From NCBI RefSeq assembly GCF_000420325.1, contig NZ_ATUS01000001.1, forward strand, positions 2,419,319-2,483,318: a DNA stretch of 64,000 nucleotides, given 5' to 3'. Positions 18,041-26,925 of the stretch are shown piece by piece. The notes under the pieces were generated by a model that was not told where the DNA came from, made no database searches, and was given only the letters and a program-made list of their open reading frames with translations. How positions within the stretch are numbered: the stretch's first letter is position 1; the number at the start of each line of letters is the position of its first letter. Both the position numbers and the translations under genes were made by a program. This DNA comes from Spongiibacter tropicus DSM 19543 (lineage in GTDB: Bacteria; Pseudomonadota; Gammaproteobacteria; Pseudomonadales; Spongiibacteraceae).

Positions 18041-19792
18041 CTAGTCACTCTGGCTGTTGTAGCCTTCGACGCGTTGCTGGAATCGCTGCTTCTTCCGATA
18101 GGGGAACACATCTGCCACAAAGCCGTCGCGGATTTTTTGTTGCAGACTTTGCCAGTACCCTGGGTCATACAGGTCGCTGTGCAGCTCGTCGAAGACTTTT
18201 TTGGCGCGCTGGTTCCCGGAAAAGAACAGGCGGAATTCCTCCGGGAAAACGTCCTCGGGCTTCACCTCGTACCAGGGCTGGGTGGCCATCGCCTGCTCCT
18301 CGGTTTTCGGCTCGGGGAGTTTGCGGAAGTTGCAATCTGTCAGCGGGCAGATTTCATCGTAGTCATAGAATACGACTCGACCGTGACGGGTGACCCCGAA
18401 GTTTTTCAGCAACATATCGCCGGGGAAAATATTACCGGCGGCAAGTTGCTTAATCGCGGTGCCGTACTCGTCCATGATGCTGTAAAGCTGTTGCTCATCG
18501 CAGTCTTTCAGGTACAGGTTGAGCGGTGTCATTTTGCGCTCGATGTACACGTGTTTGAGGATCAGCACGTTACCATTTTCCTCAACCAACGAGGGCGCTT
18601 CCTTGTAGAGCTCTTCAATCAGCTCGTCAGAGAAGCGGCGGCGATCAAAGGCAAGGTTGTTGAACTCTTGGGTGTCGGCCATGCGACCACCGCGATCCCA
18701 GCGTTTAACCAAGCTATAACACTTTTTAACATGCTCTCGTGTCATTTCCTTGGGCGGTGTAAACCGGTCTTTAATCACCTTGTATACATAGCCAAAATCC
18801 GGGCGGGTGAACACGAGCATGACCATGCCTTTGATGCCCGGCGCGATGACATAAGGAGCGTCACTTTCCAGCGTGTCGGCCACAGCGAAACGGAAGAATT
18901 CGCTCTTGCCGTGTTTCTGCATGCCGATGGCGTTATACAGCTCGAAGGTTTCCTTGTGGGGCATCAGCCGTTTCAAAAAGGCGACATACTCCGAGGGAAT
19001 GGAGGCGTCGACCATAAAATAGCTGCGGCTGAAGCTGAACAGAATCGAGATGTCGTCGGGGTCGTAGAGCAGGGTATCCACATACAGTGGGCCCTCTTCC
19101 GAGTGCAGGATCGGCAGCACAAAGGGCAGGCTGAAACTGCCGCTGTAAACGCGGCCCACGAGATAGGCGGCCTTGTTGCGGAAGAACAGCGATTCCAGGG
19201 TTTCCACCCAGATGTCGCCCGTGCCGCGGGGAATGCGAGGGATCAATTCGTCGTTGACGACATTCATCATAAAGTTGATGTCGCGCTCCTGGTCTTCCCA
19301 GGGCGTATTGAACTCACAGTCATCGAGCATCTGGCGGATAATCGACGAGCCATTTTCACCGTTGAAGTGATAGCGGCGCAGGATCGAGTCGCTGTCCATC
19401 GGTCCTCGGTGGCCGACGGAGGTGGTGGCAAAGGTGTGCTGGTCGCGTATTTTTTCGTGCTTGAACACGTAGCAGTAAATCGAGTTAAAGAAAGACTGGG
19501 CGATTTCGAAATTGTCGTGATTTTGAATCAGCTCAGCGTATTCCTGCTTGGCGATTTCCCAGTGATCCCGGTTTTCTACGCTGCCGCCGGTAATGGTGTA
19601 GGCAGCTTCCGCCACAATAACCCGCTTTTGCTTCCAGAGGTTCAATCGCGCCTGCATTGCCGCTTGGGAGGCATGCCAGTCAGCGGCTTCGAATCGCGCC
19701 TGCGCACCCAGCGTGATGTTTTTGAATTCGGCAAAAAACGCATCAAAGCCATTCAGAATGGCCATGGCGAGGCGACGGGTAACAGCAGTCAT
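18041..19792 (-). CDS. aceK: Isocitrate dehydrogenase kinase/phosphatase
   Basis: AceK reversibly phosphorylates isocitrate dehydrogenase and so diverts isocitrate into the glyoxylate shunt during growth on acetate or fatty acids. The 583-residue length matches. The ATP-binding segment APGIKGMVMLVF is followed by YVYKVIKD with the nucleotide-binding lysine; IFPGDMLLKNFG and YDYDEICPL carry the catalytic and metal-binding Asp/Asn residues. Unlike the E. coli aceBAK operon, aceK here is separated from aceA by two genes, and the malate synthase is the divergent glcB. No strong ribosome site precedes the ATG. Confidence 0.96.
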   Translation of the reverse strand: MTAVTRRLAMAILNGFDAFFAEFKNITLGAQARFEAADWHASQAAMQARLNLWKQKRVIVAEAAYTITGGSVENRDHWEIAKQEYAELIQNHDNFEIAQSFFNSIYCYVFKHEKIRDQHTFATTSVGHRGPMDSDSILRRYHFNGENGSSIIRQMLDDCEFNTPWEDQERDINFMMNVVNDELIPRIPRGTGDIWVETLESLFFRNKAAYLVGRVYSGSFSLPFVLPILHSEEGPLYVDTLLYDPDDISILFSFSRSYFMVDASIPSEYVAFLKRLMPHKETFELYNAIGMQKHGKSEFFRFAVADTLESDAPYVIAPGIKGMVMLVFTRPDFGYVYKVIKDRFTPPKEMTREHVKKCYSLVKRWDRGGRMADTQEFNNLAFDRRRFSDELIEELYKEAPSLVEENGNVLILKHVYIERKMTPLNLYLKDCDEQQLYSIMDEYGTAIKQLAAGNIFPGDMLLKNFGVTRHGRVVFYDYDEICPLTDCNFRKLPEPKTEEQAMATQPWYEVKPEDVFPEEFRLFFSGNQRAKKVFDELHSDLYDPGYWQSLQQKIRDGFVADVFPYRKKQRFQQRVEGYNSQSD

Positions 19793-19885
19793 TGCGAGGG
19801 TCTGTCCTGTGGGCCGTTGGTCTGCGTGCAGTCTGCCCGACTTTTATGGAAAAACGAAGCCCGGCCATCGGCCGGGCGACGTGTT

Positions 19886-20920
19886 TTACAGGAAGCAGTC
19901 GGCCATCACTTCCCGTGCTTCTGCTTGCTGGCAGTTGAGGATCATGGTGCCGACTTCGCCGCGTTGCTCGGCCGCTTTCCAGTCTTTGGCGCGCTCGCGA
20001 ATGCGGGCTTCAGGGCCAACCATGGCAATTTCATCTACCAAATCATTGGGAATGGCATCGCGGGCTTCGTCTTTTTTACCGGCCAGGTACAGATCCTGTA
20101 CTTTTTCAGCCGCGTCGCCGTAACCCATGCGCGTGGCGTAGTCGGTATAGAAGTTTTTACCCTTGGCGCCCATGCCGCCTATGTAAAGAGCCAGGAAGTC
20201 CTTGATGAAGTAGCGGCAGCCATCGAGATTGTCATCCATGATGACGCCGACAAAGGGGGCGACATCGAAGTCGGCTTTCGTGCGCCCGCTTTTTTCCAGG
20301 CCTTTATTGATGCTGGGCTCCAGTACGGAATACTTCTCCGGGCTCATCCACACCGGGAACACACCGTCGGCCACTTCAGCAGAGGCTGCGACGCCTGCCG
20401 GAGTTATCGAGGCGGTGTAAATCGGGATGCTGGGGTCGCCGTGCAAAATGGATTTCAGTGGCTTGCCCAGGCCGGTAGTGCCTTCCCCTTTGTTTGGCAT
20501 CTGATACATTTTGCCGTCGAATTCTACTGGGCCTTTGCGTTCAAAGATCTGCTTCATGATCTGGATGTATTCGCGGGTGCGGGTGACTGGCTTGCCGTAA
20601 GGCACGCCGTGCCAGCCTTCGACGACCTGGGGGCCGGAGGCGCCGAGACCGACAATAAAGCGACCATCGGAAAGGTGGTCCAGGCTCATGGCGGTCATGG
20701 CTGCCATCGCCGGAGAGCGTGCTGGCATTTGCATGATGGCGGTGCCGACTTTAATTTTGTCGGTCTGAGCCAGAATCCAGGCGGCGGGAGTGACGGCGTC
20801 AGAGCCGTAGGCTTCTGCTGTCCACACTGAGTCGAAGCCCAATGATTCCGCGTGTTTGATATCGTCCATGGGCAATTTCAATTTAGCGCCCGAGTATCCC
20901 AGTAGTAGTCCCAGTTTCAT
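19886..20920 (-). CDS. LLM-class (luciferase-like) oxidoreductase, F420-dependent type
   Basis: A 344-residue TIM-barrel flavin/F420 oxidoreductase of the bacterial luciferase superfamily. It begins MKLGLLLGYSGAKLKLPMDD and contains ESLGFDSVWTAEAYGSDA, KVGTAIMQMPARSPAMAAMT and SDGRFIVGLGASGPQVVEGW, which are hallmarks of the proteins annotated as LLM class F420-dependent oxidoreductase. The cofactor (FMN or F420) is not proven. The ATG at 20920 has AGGA eight bases upstream; an in-frame ATG three codons earlier lies too close to that site. It lies between aceK and the RraA-family gene on the same strand; its role there is unknown. Confidence 0.82.
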   Translation of the reverse strand: MKLGLLLGYSGAKLKLPMDDIKHAESLGFDSVWTAEAYGSDAVTPAAWILAQTDKIKVGTAIMQMPARSPAMAAMTAMSLDHLSDGRFIVGLGASGPQVVEGWHGVPYGKPVTRTREYIQIMKQIFERKGPVEFDGKMYQMPNKGEGTTGLGKPLKSILHGDPSIPIYTASITPAGVAASAEVADGVFPVWMSPEKYSVLEPSINKGLEKSGRTKADFDVAPFVGVIMDDNLDGCRYFIKDFLALYIGGMGAKGKNFYTDYATRMGYGDAAEKVQDLYLAGKKDEARDAIPNDLVDEIAMVGPEARIRERAKDWKAAEQRGEVGTMILNCQQAEAREVMADCFL

Positions 20921-20985
20921 GGTGTGCATCCTGTTATTGTGACGTCATTGTCGCGGGGTGGGAGTGTTGCTCCCCCGCAGTTGGT

Positions 20986-21468
20986 TTAGCTTACCAGCGC
21001 TTTTTCGGCGAAGATAACACCGGTTTCGTCAGCGTAGGCAAAGTCGCCAGGGGCGATGGTAATGCCGCCAAAGTGCAGCGGGACATTCAGTTGCCCCTCG
21101 TTACGCTTGTCAGTTTTGCGCGGTACGCTCCCCAGTGCCAGGACACCCAGTGACATGGGGGCAATTTCTTCTACGTCGCGCAAATAGCCGTAAATAATAA
21201 TGCCGGACCAGCCGTTTTTCACCGCCGCGCCCGCCAGGTTATCGCCCAATAATGAGCGACGTGGGGACGCGCCGCCATCAACGACCAGCACGCGGCCATC
21301 ACCGGGTTGTTTGACCTGTTCGGCTACCAGCGAATTATCTTCAAAGCATTTGATAGTGACCACTTCGCCGCCAAAGTGATGGATGGCGCCGTAGTGTTTC
21401 AGTGACAGTTCCAGTACGCGAACGTCGTCGCCGTGTTCGTCGCAGAGGTCGGGGGTGGATATGGTCAT
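20986..21468 (-). CDS. RraA-family protein (RNase E regulator / putative HMG aldolase)
   Basis: A 160-residue RraA-like protein. E. coli RraA binds RNase E and inhibits it, while relatives are class II 4-hydroxy-4-methyl-2-oxoglutarate aldolases that also decarboxylate oxaloacetate. Similarity to RraA is strong from the start (STPDLCDEHGDDVRVLE, GGEVVTIKCFEDN, GRVLVVDGG). Unlike E. coli RraA, which has Arg-Gln, it retains the full aldolase signature D-X20-R-D-X2-E (Asp76, Arg97, Asp98, Glu101). It may therefore be catalytic. It is separated from aceA by a terminator and followed by the LLM gene 65 bases on. Confidence 0.85.
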   Translation of the reverse strand: MTISTPDLCDEHGDDVRVLELSLKHYGAIHHFGGEVVTIKCFEDNSLVAEQVKQPGDGRVLVVDGGASPRRSLLGDNLAGAAVKNGWSGIIIYGYLRDVEEIAPMSLGVLALGSVPRKTDKRNEGQLNVPLHFGGITIAPGDFAYADETGVIFAEKALVS

Positions 21469-21514
21469 TGCAAACTCCCTGTGTTGCGGTGGTTATGGCG
21501 CTGATGAATAGATA

Positions 21515-21549
21515 CAAAAAAAGGGGCGACATCGCTGCCGCCCCTTTTT
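21515..21549 (-). terminator. Rho-independent terminator after aceA
   Basis: On the minus strand GGGGCGGCAGCGATGTCGCCCC is followed by seven T residues. It lies just after the aceA stop (21566) and before the RraA-family gene. The plus strand also has a T-run after the stem. Confidence 0.85.
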
Positions 21550-21565
21550 ATACACCAATTGCCGA

Positions 21566-23170
21566 TTAGATGTTCTCGAACTGGCCCATGGTGTTGTCTT
21601 TACCGCCAGCTTTCAACGCAGCGTCACCAGCAAAGTACTCTTTGTGATCGTCACCGATGTTAGAACCAGCCATATCCTGGTGCTTAACGGTCGCGATGCC
21701 TTCGCGGATTTCTTTGCGCTGTACGCCGCCAGCATAAGCCAGCATGCCTTGGTCACCGAAGTAGCCTTTCGCCAGTTGATCAGTAGACAGTGCCGCAGTG
21801 TGGTAAGTCGGCAGAGTGATCAAGTGGTGGAAAATACCGGCTTCACGAGACGCGTCGGCCTGGAAGGTGCGGATCTTCTCGTCAGCGGCTGCCGCTAGAT
21901 CTGTGGCGTCGTAGTCGGCGCTCATCAAGCGAGCACGATCGTAGGCAGAAACGTCTTTGCCCTCAGCTGACCACGCGTCAAAGATTTGCTGACGGAAGTT
22001 CAGGGTCCAGTTGAACGATGGGCTGTTGTTGTAAACCAGCTTCGCATTGGGTACCACTTCGCGAATGCGGTTTACCATGCCGCCGATTTGGCCAACGTGA
22101 GGTTTCTCGGTTTCGATCCACAGCAGGTCGGCACCGTTCTGCAGGCTGGTGATACAGTCCAGAACAACGCGGTCTTCGCCAGAGCCTTCTTTGAAGCAGA
22201 ACAGGCCGCTTTGCAGACGCTTGGGCTTGAGCAGTTTGCCGTTAGATTTAACAACCACGTCGCCGTTTTGGATTTCGTCAGCGCTAGTGATGTAATCGCC
22301 ATCGAGGAAAGCGTTGTATTGGTCGCCCAAGTCGCCCGGCTCGTTGGTAACCGCGATTTGCTTGGTCAGGCCAGCACCCAGAGAGTCAGTACGAGCAACG
22401 ATTACACCGTCGTCGATACCCAGCTCCAGGAACGCGTAGCGTACCGCGCGGATTTTCGCCAGGAAGTCGGCGTGAGGAACAGTAACTTTACCGTCCTGGT
22501 GGCCACACTGCTTCTCGTCAGAAACCTGGTTTTCGATTTGGATACAGCAAGCACCCGCTTCGATCATTTGCTTGGCCATCAGGTAAGTCGCTTCCGCGTT
22601 ACCGAAGCCTGCGTCGATGTCAGCAATGATGGGCACAACGTGAGTTTCGTAGTTGTCGATCTTGCTGATGATCTCAGCTTCTTTTGCGCTGTCGCCAGCG
22701 TCGCGAGCGGCATCCAGATCGCGGAACAGGTGGTTCAGTTCCCAAGCGTCGGCTTGTTTCAGGAAGGTGTACAGCTCGCGGATCAGGTCAGCAACGGTGG
22801 TTTTCTCGTGCATAGACTGGTCGGGCAGAGGGCCGAACTCGCTACGCAGTGCAGCAACCATCCAGCCAGACAGGTACAGGTAACGCTTGTCGGTGTGGCC
22901 GAAGTGCTTTTTGATAGAGATCAGCTTTTGCTGACCGATGAAGCCGTGCCAGCAGCCCAGAGATTGAGTGTACTTGGCAGTGTCAGCATCGTAGTCGGCC
23001 ATGTCTTTGCGCATGATGCCGGCAGTGTATTTGGCGATGTCCAGGTGCGTTTTGAAACGGTTCTGGGTTTTCATACGAGCCGCGTACTCGGGAGTGATGT
23101 CTCTCCAGCCGCTTCCCATTGCTTCGCGCAGGCTAGCGATAGCCTCGATGTCTTTTTGATACTGTGACAT
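21566..23170 (-). CDS. aceA: Isocitrate lyase (long, P. aeruginosa-type)
   Basis: First enzyme of the glyoxylate shunt: isocitrate to glyoxylate and succinate, in the cytoplasm. The 534-residue length is that of the long Pseudomonas/Burkholderia subgroup rather than the 434-residue E. coli form. The catalytic loop reads KQCGH (220-224, Cys222), with DIDAGFGNAEATY upstream and an inserted domain at about 265-325. GGAAGGGATCGACC precedes the ATG. It is divergent from glcB across a 351-base AT-rich intergenic region that holds palindromes and AAY motifs. Its C terminus (QFENI) ends in a normal stop. Confidence 0.97.
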   Translation of the reverse strand: MSQYQKDIEAIASLREAMGSGWRDITPEYAARMKTQNRFKTHLDIAKYTAGIMRKDMADYDADTAKYTQSLGCWHGFIGQQKLISIKKHFGHTDKRYLYLSGWMVAALRSEFGPLPDQSMHEKTTVADLIRELYTFLKQADAWELNHLFRDLDAARDAGDSAKEAEIISKIDNYETHVVPIIADIDAGFGNAEATYLMAKQMIEAGACCIQIENQVSDEKQCGHQDGKVTVPHADFLAKIRAVRYAFLELGIDDGVIVARTDSLGAGLTKQIAVTNEPGDLGDQYNAFLDGDYITSADEIQNGDVVVKSNGKLLKPKRLQSGLFCFKEGSGEDRVVLDCITSLQNGADLLWIETEKPHVGQIGGMVNRIREVVPNAKLVYNNSPSFNWTLNFRQQIFDAWSAEGKDVSAYDRARLMSADYDATDLAAAADEKIRTFQADASREAGIFHHLITLPTYHTAALSTDQLAKGYFGDQGMLAYAGGVQRKEIREGIATVKHQDMAGSNIGDDHKEYFAGDAALKAGGKDNTMGQFENI

Positions 23171-23264
23171 GGTCGATCCCTTCCTAAAGTGAGGACAAGT
23201 GATAGTGACGGAGGGAAGTGTAGGAGGAATTTTAAGATTTACCTAATTTATAGTTTTTATGATC

Positions 23265-23276
23265 GTTATTTTTATT
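23265..23276 (-). promoter_or_regulatory. A-rich motif upstream of aceA, shared with the crcZ-like RNA
   Basis: On the minus strand AATAAAAATAAC lies about 95 bases upstream of the aceA ATG. The same 12 bases occur in the A-rich part of the crcZ-like RNA. If transcribed it would resemble a Hfq/Crc target, but it lies far from the ribosome site. Confidence 0.35.
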
Positions 23277-23277
23277 G

Positions 23278-23292
23278 AGAATTATAAATTCT
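23278..23292. promoter_or_regulatory. 15-bp palindrome in aceA-glcB intergenic region
   Basis: AGAATT-ATA-AATTCT is a perfect inverted repeat in the AT-rich half of the 23171-23521 gap, nearer to aceA. It is a candidate operator; the protein is unknown. Confidence 0.4.
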
Positions 23293-23361
23293 GGTGATCA
23301 TGATTCTACCTGTTATAACAAAATGGCTGGATGCGAGGTGCTGCTTCCTTTCTGTAGGGAT

Positions 23362-23374
23362 CGACTTGAAGTCG
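23362..23374. promoter_or_regulatory. 13-bp palindrome in aceA-glcB intergenic region
   Basis: CGACTT-G-AAGTCG is a perfect inverted repeat near the middle of the divergent region, 148 bases before glcB. It is a candidate binding site for a regulator acting on both genes; the LysR gene downstream of glcB is one possibility, although the site lacks the T-N11-A pattern. Confidence 0.4.
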
Positions 23375-23390
23375 CTTCATTCATTTGTGA

Positions 23391-23406
23391 AATAACAATA
23401 ATAATA
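23391..23406 (+). promoter_or_regulatory. AAY-repeat (CA-like) motif upstream of glcB
   Basis: AATAACAATAATAATA consists of five AAY triplets, matching the Hfq/Crc catabolite-activity motif AAYAAYAA. It is 116 bases before the glcB ATG, so it would act only if within the mRNA leader. The start of transcription is not evident. Confidence 0.4.
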
Positions 23407-23521
23407 TGGATAAATTTGTAGAATTATCCCCCGCTGGCTAGGATGTGGGCTACATTAGGTGAGGGATTACCCATTTCACCGTTTTCCAATGAGCGTCGCT
23501 AACCAGTTTTAAGGAGTTCCC

Positions 23522-25705
23522 ATGTCTGCGTCGACCAACCGGGTTCAGCATAGTGGTTTACAAATTGCCGAGCTGCTTTATCGCTTGGTCAATGAGGAGA
23601 TCGCTCCGGGCACCGGTGTGGACACCGATAAGTACTGGACGGCTTTTGCAGGCATTATCCGTGACCTGGCGCCCCGCAACCGGGAACTGCTTGCCAAGCG
23701 CGACGCTATTCAGGCTCAGATCGACCAGTGGCACCACGACAATGCCGCTAACTTCGATGCGGCCGCTTACAAGCAGTTCCTGAGCGACATTGGCTACCTG
23801 CTTCCCGAACCCGCTGATTTTAGCATTGCTACGGAAAACGTAGACGACGAGATCGCCACCTTGGCTGGCCCTCAGCTGGTTGTACCGGTAATGAATGCTC
23901 GTTTCGGACTCAATGCTGCCAACGCGCGTTGGGGTAGCCTCTACGATGCATTATACGGCACTGATGTTATTTCCGAAGAAGGTGGCGCAGAGAAGGGCAA
24001 AGCTTACAATCCGGTGCGTGGTGACAAAGTCATTGCCTACGCTAAAGCTTTTCTGAATAAGCATGTTCCGCTTGCGGCGGGCAGCCATGCCGACGCCACC
24101 GCATATTGCATCGACAACGGCAGTCTGCGGGTAACGCTGAAAGACGGTTCAACAACAGGCCTGCAAAGCCCTGAGAAATTTACCGGCTATATGGGCAGTG
24201 CTGAAGCGCCCAGCAATGTGCTGCTGATTAACAATGGTCTGCACATCGATATTCAAATTGATGGCGAGCACCCTATTGGCAAGACCGACGCGGCACGAGT
24301 GAAGGATGTTTGCCTGGAGGCAGCGCTGACCACCATTCAGGACTGTGAAGACTCCGTGGCTGCCGTCGATGCTGACGACAAGGTTGTGGTCTATCGCAAC
24401 TGGCTGGGTCTGATGAAGGGTGACCTGGAGGAGCGTTTCGAAAAGGGCGGTAAAACCCTGACCCGCCGCATGGTGGAAGACCGTGTATTCACCGCGCCTG
24501 ACGGCAGTGAGAAAACCTTGCACGGCCGCTCGCTGCTGCTCGTGCGCAACGTTGGCCACCTGATGACGAACGAAGCCATTCTGGATGCCGATGGCAATGA
24601 AGTGCCGGAAGGCATTATGGATGCCATGGTTACAGTGCTGGCTTCCATGCACGACTTGCAGGGTAACGGTCGTGTTCGCAACTCGCGTAAAGGCAGCGTG
24701 TACATCGTTAAGCCGAAAATGCACGGCCCCGAGGAAGTGGCTTTCGCTGCCGAGCTGTTCAGCCGCGTAGAAGATGCTCTCGGACTGGCTCGCAACACTC
24801 TGAAAATCGGCATTATGGATGAAGAGCGCCGCACTACGGTTAATCTTAAGGCCTGTATTGCCGCAGCCAAAGAGCGCGTGATCTTCATCAATACTGGCTT
24901 CCTGGATCGCACCGGCGACGAAATTCACACCAGCATGGAAGCGGGCGCCTTCGTGCGCAAAGCCGACATGAAGCAGCAGGCGTGGATCAGCGCCTACGAA
25001 GACTGGAACGTGGATATCGGTCTGGCTTGTGGCTTGAGTGGTCGTGCGCAGATCGGTAAGGGCATGTGGGCGATGCCCGATGAAATGGCGGCAATGATGG
25101 AGGCCAAAATCGGTCACCCGAAAGCCGGTGCCAACTGTGCCTGGGTACCATCACCCACCGCGGCGACGCTGCATGTGATGCACTATCACGACGTGAATGT
25201 GCGCAGCCAGCAAGAAGAGATTGCTAAGCGTCAACGCGCATCACTGGACGATATTCTGACCTTCCCGGTTGCGGCTGAGACCAACTGGTCCGCCGAGGAA
25301 ATTCAGAACGAACTGGACAACAATGCACAGGGGATTCTGGGCTACGTGGTTCGCTGGATCGACCAGGGTGTTGGCTGTTCGAAAGTGCCGGATATTAACG
25401 ATGTAGGCCTGATGGAAGACCGCGCAACACTGCGTATCTCGAGCCAACACATTGCCAACTGGCTGCGCCATGGCATCTGCACAGAAGAGCAGGTGATGGA
25501 GACCATGAAGCGTATGGCGGCCGTCGTTGATCGTCAGAACGCCGGTGATGCGGCTTACCTCAACATGGCTCCCAATTTTGACGACAGTGTGGCCTTCCAG
25601 GCCGCCTGCGAGCTGGTCTTCGAGGGCTGCAAACAGCCCAACGGCTACACCGAGCCGGTTCTCCACCGCCGTCGTATTGAGTTCAAGGCGAAGCACGGCG
25701 CCTAA
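23522..25705 (+). CDS. glcB: Malate synthase G
   Basis: Second enzyme of the glyoxylate shunt: glyoxylate plus acetyl-CoA to malate. The 727-residue monomeric G isoform is recognised from [20 protein letters not shown] at the N terminus, the TIM-barrel segments [17 protein letters not shown] and [20 protein letters not shown], and [26 protein letters not shown] precedes the ATG. It is divergent from aceA, so the two shunt enzymes can share control elements, and it is followed by a strong terminator and a LysR gene. Confidence 0.97.
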   Translation: MSASTNRVQHSGLQIAELLYRLVNEEIAPGTGVDTDKYWTAFAGIIRDLAPRNRELLAKRDAIQAQIDQWHHDNAANFDAAAYKQFLSDIGYLLPEPADFSIATENVDDEIATLAGPQLVVPVMNARFGLNAANARWGSLYDALYGTDVISEEGGAEKGKAYNPVRGDKVIAYAKAFLNKHVPLAAGSHADATAYCIDNGSLRVTLKDGSTTGLQSPEKFTGYMGSAEAPSNVLLINNGLHIDIQIDGEHPIGKTDAARVKDVCLEAALTTIQDCEDSVAAVDADDKVVVYRNWLGLMKGDLEERFEKGGKTLTRRMVEDRVFTAPDGSEKTLHGRSLLLVRNVGHLMTNEAILDADGNEVPEGIMDAMVTVLASMHDLQGNGRVRNSRKGSVYIVKPKMHGPEEVAFAAELFSRVEDALGLARNTLKIGIMDEERRTTVNLKACIAAAKERVIFINTGFLDRTGDEIHTSMEAGAFVRKADMKQQAWISAYEDWNVDIGLACGLSGRAQIGKGMWAMPDEMAAMMEAKIGHPKAGANCAWVPSPTAATLHVMHYHDVNVRSQQEEIAKRQRASLDDILTFPVAAETNWSAEEIQNELDNNAQGILGYVVRWIDQGVGCSKVPDINDVGLMEDRATLRISSQHIANWLRHGICTEEQVMETMKRMAAVVDRQNAGDAAYLNMAPNFDDSVAFQAACELVFEGCKQPNGYTEPVLHRRRIEFKAKHGA

Positions 25706-25739
25706 GCGCCGCCGCCACTTTTTCCTGTCAGTGAGGCTT

Positions 25740-25765
25740 GGCCCGGTTCTTCCGGGCCTTTTTTT
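25740..25765 (+). terminator. Rho-independent terminator after glcB
   Basis: GGCCCGG-TTCTT-CCGGGCC is followed by seven T residues, 34 bases after the glcB stop. Confidence 0.92.
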
Positions 25766-25875
25766 GTCTGATATTCGGCCACGAGTGTCGCAGGCGCGTC
25801 AGCAATGCTGGCGAGCTGGCGATAAAATGAGCATAATCACCCTGTGTTATGCAGCCCTTCGGAGCTATTCCTATC

Positions 25876-26823
25876 ATGAATTTATCGCGTATCGATCTCA
25901 ACCTGCTGGTGTATCTGGATGTGTTGCTGCGGGAAAAGAATGTGACGCGCGCGGCTGAGCAATTGGGCATTACTCAGCCTGCATTGAGTAATGGCCTGCG
26001 CCGCCTGCGTGATCTGTTCAACGATCCGCTGCTAGTGCGTACCAGTGAGGGCATGACGCCCACCGAGCGAGCGCTGGAGCTTCAGCCGCAGGTGCGAAAT
26101 ATTCTGGCTTCGGTGGAGCAGGCGGTGCTGCCGGTTTCCGACTTTGAGGTGACTCGCAGCAATCGGGTGTTCAGGGTGATGGCCAGCGATTATGCCGAGT
26201 CTACGCTGCTGACGCGTTTGCTGTTCAAGCTCCGGGATGAGGCACCGAATATCACTTTGGATATCCTCACGCCCTCCGACGTGACCTTTCAGGACCTGGA
26301 GCAGGGCAAGATTGATATGGCGGTAAACCGCTTTGATCGCCTGCCGCAGTCATTTCACCAGGCGACGGTATGGCGAGACAGCTTCTCCTGCCTGATGAGC
26401 AGCGAAAACAAAGCCTTGGAAAATTTTGATATGGAGGCTTTTCTGGCCGCGCCACACATCTGGGTGAGTAAAACCGGCATGGGTGTGGGGCGTGGTATGA
26501 GTCATCGCGACAGTCAGCGTTTGGGCTGGGTCGACGAGGCCTTGGCTGAAGTGGGGCACGAGCGGCAGATTCGCGTGTTTACCCGCCACTATCAAGTTGC
26601 CGCGCTCTTGGCTCGCCATCCTGATCTCATTGCGACGCTGCCTACTCAGGTTGCCAAGTTGTATGCGGATGACTCTCGCCTGGCAGTGCGCAAACCGCCG
26701 TTTATGATCATTCCCATCGAGTTGAAGTTGGCGTGGAGCCCGCTGTTGCAACACGACCCAGGCCATATCTGGCTGCGCCGCCGCATTGTTGATATGGGGC
26801 AGGAGATGATCGAGCACGGATGA
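25876..26823 (+). CDS. LysR-family transcriptional regulator
   Basis: A 315-residue LTTR of the NodD/NahR-like subgroup. The winged HTH is at residues 1-60: MNLSRIDLNLLVYLDVLLRE, then KNVTRAAEQLGITQPALSNG and LRRLRDLFNDPLLVRTSEGM. The periplasmic-binding-like effector domain follows, with ASDYAESTLLTRLLFKLRDE. The ATG at 25876 begins the normal LTTR start and has GGAG upstream; nine extra in-frame codons precede it. It is on the same strand as glcB but beyond a terminator, so it has its own promoter. Whether it regulates glcB/aceA is unknown. Confidence 0.9.
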   Translation: MNLSRIDLNLLVYLDVLLREKNVTRAAEQLGITQPALSNGLRRLRDLFNDPLLVRTSEGMTPTERALELQPQVRNILASVEQAVLPVSDFEVTRSNRVFRVMASDYAESTLLTRLLFKLRDEAPNITLDILTPSDVTFQDLEQGKIDMAVNRFDRLPQSFHQATVWRDSFSCLMSSENKALENFDMEAFLAAPHIWVSKTGMGVGRGMSHRDSQRLGWVDEALAEVGHERQIRVFTRHYQVAALLARHPDLIATLPTQVAKLYADDSRLAVRKPPFMIIPIELKLAWSPLLQHDPGHIWLRRRIVDMGQEMIEHG

Positions 26824-26925
26824 GCTTGGCAAAAGTCCCGGAAAGTCGGCTCTCAGCGGGCCCGCGGGGTGACCTCGGCGGGTAAAGCTGTCATGCTTGC
26901 CGCCTCATTTTAACGGGAGGTTCCC

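Noticed and set aside
18023..20830. Very long open frame (about 935 codons) on the plus strand
   Set aside because: It is antisense to aceK and the LLM gene, which have clear family motifs. Long antisense frames are common opposite GC-biased coding sequence, and the translation shows no recognisable domain.
21986..23167. Open frame of about 393 codons antisense to aceA
   Set aside because: It mirrors isocitrate lyase codon bias; no ribosome site or family motif.
24149..25117. Open frame of about 322 codons antisense to glcB
   Set aside because: Shadow of malate synthase G, no supporting motif.
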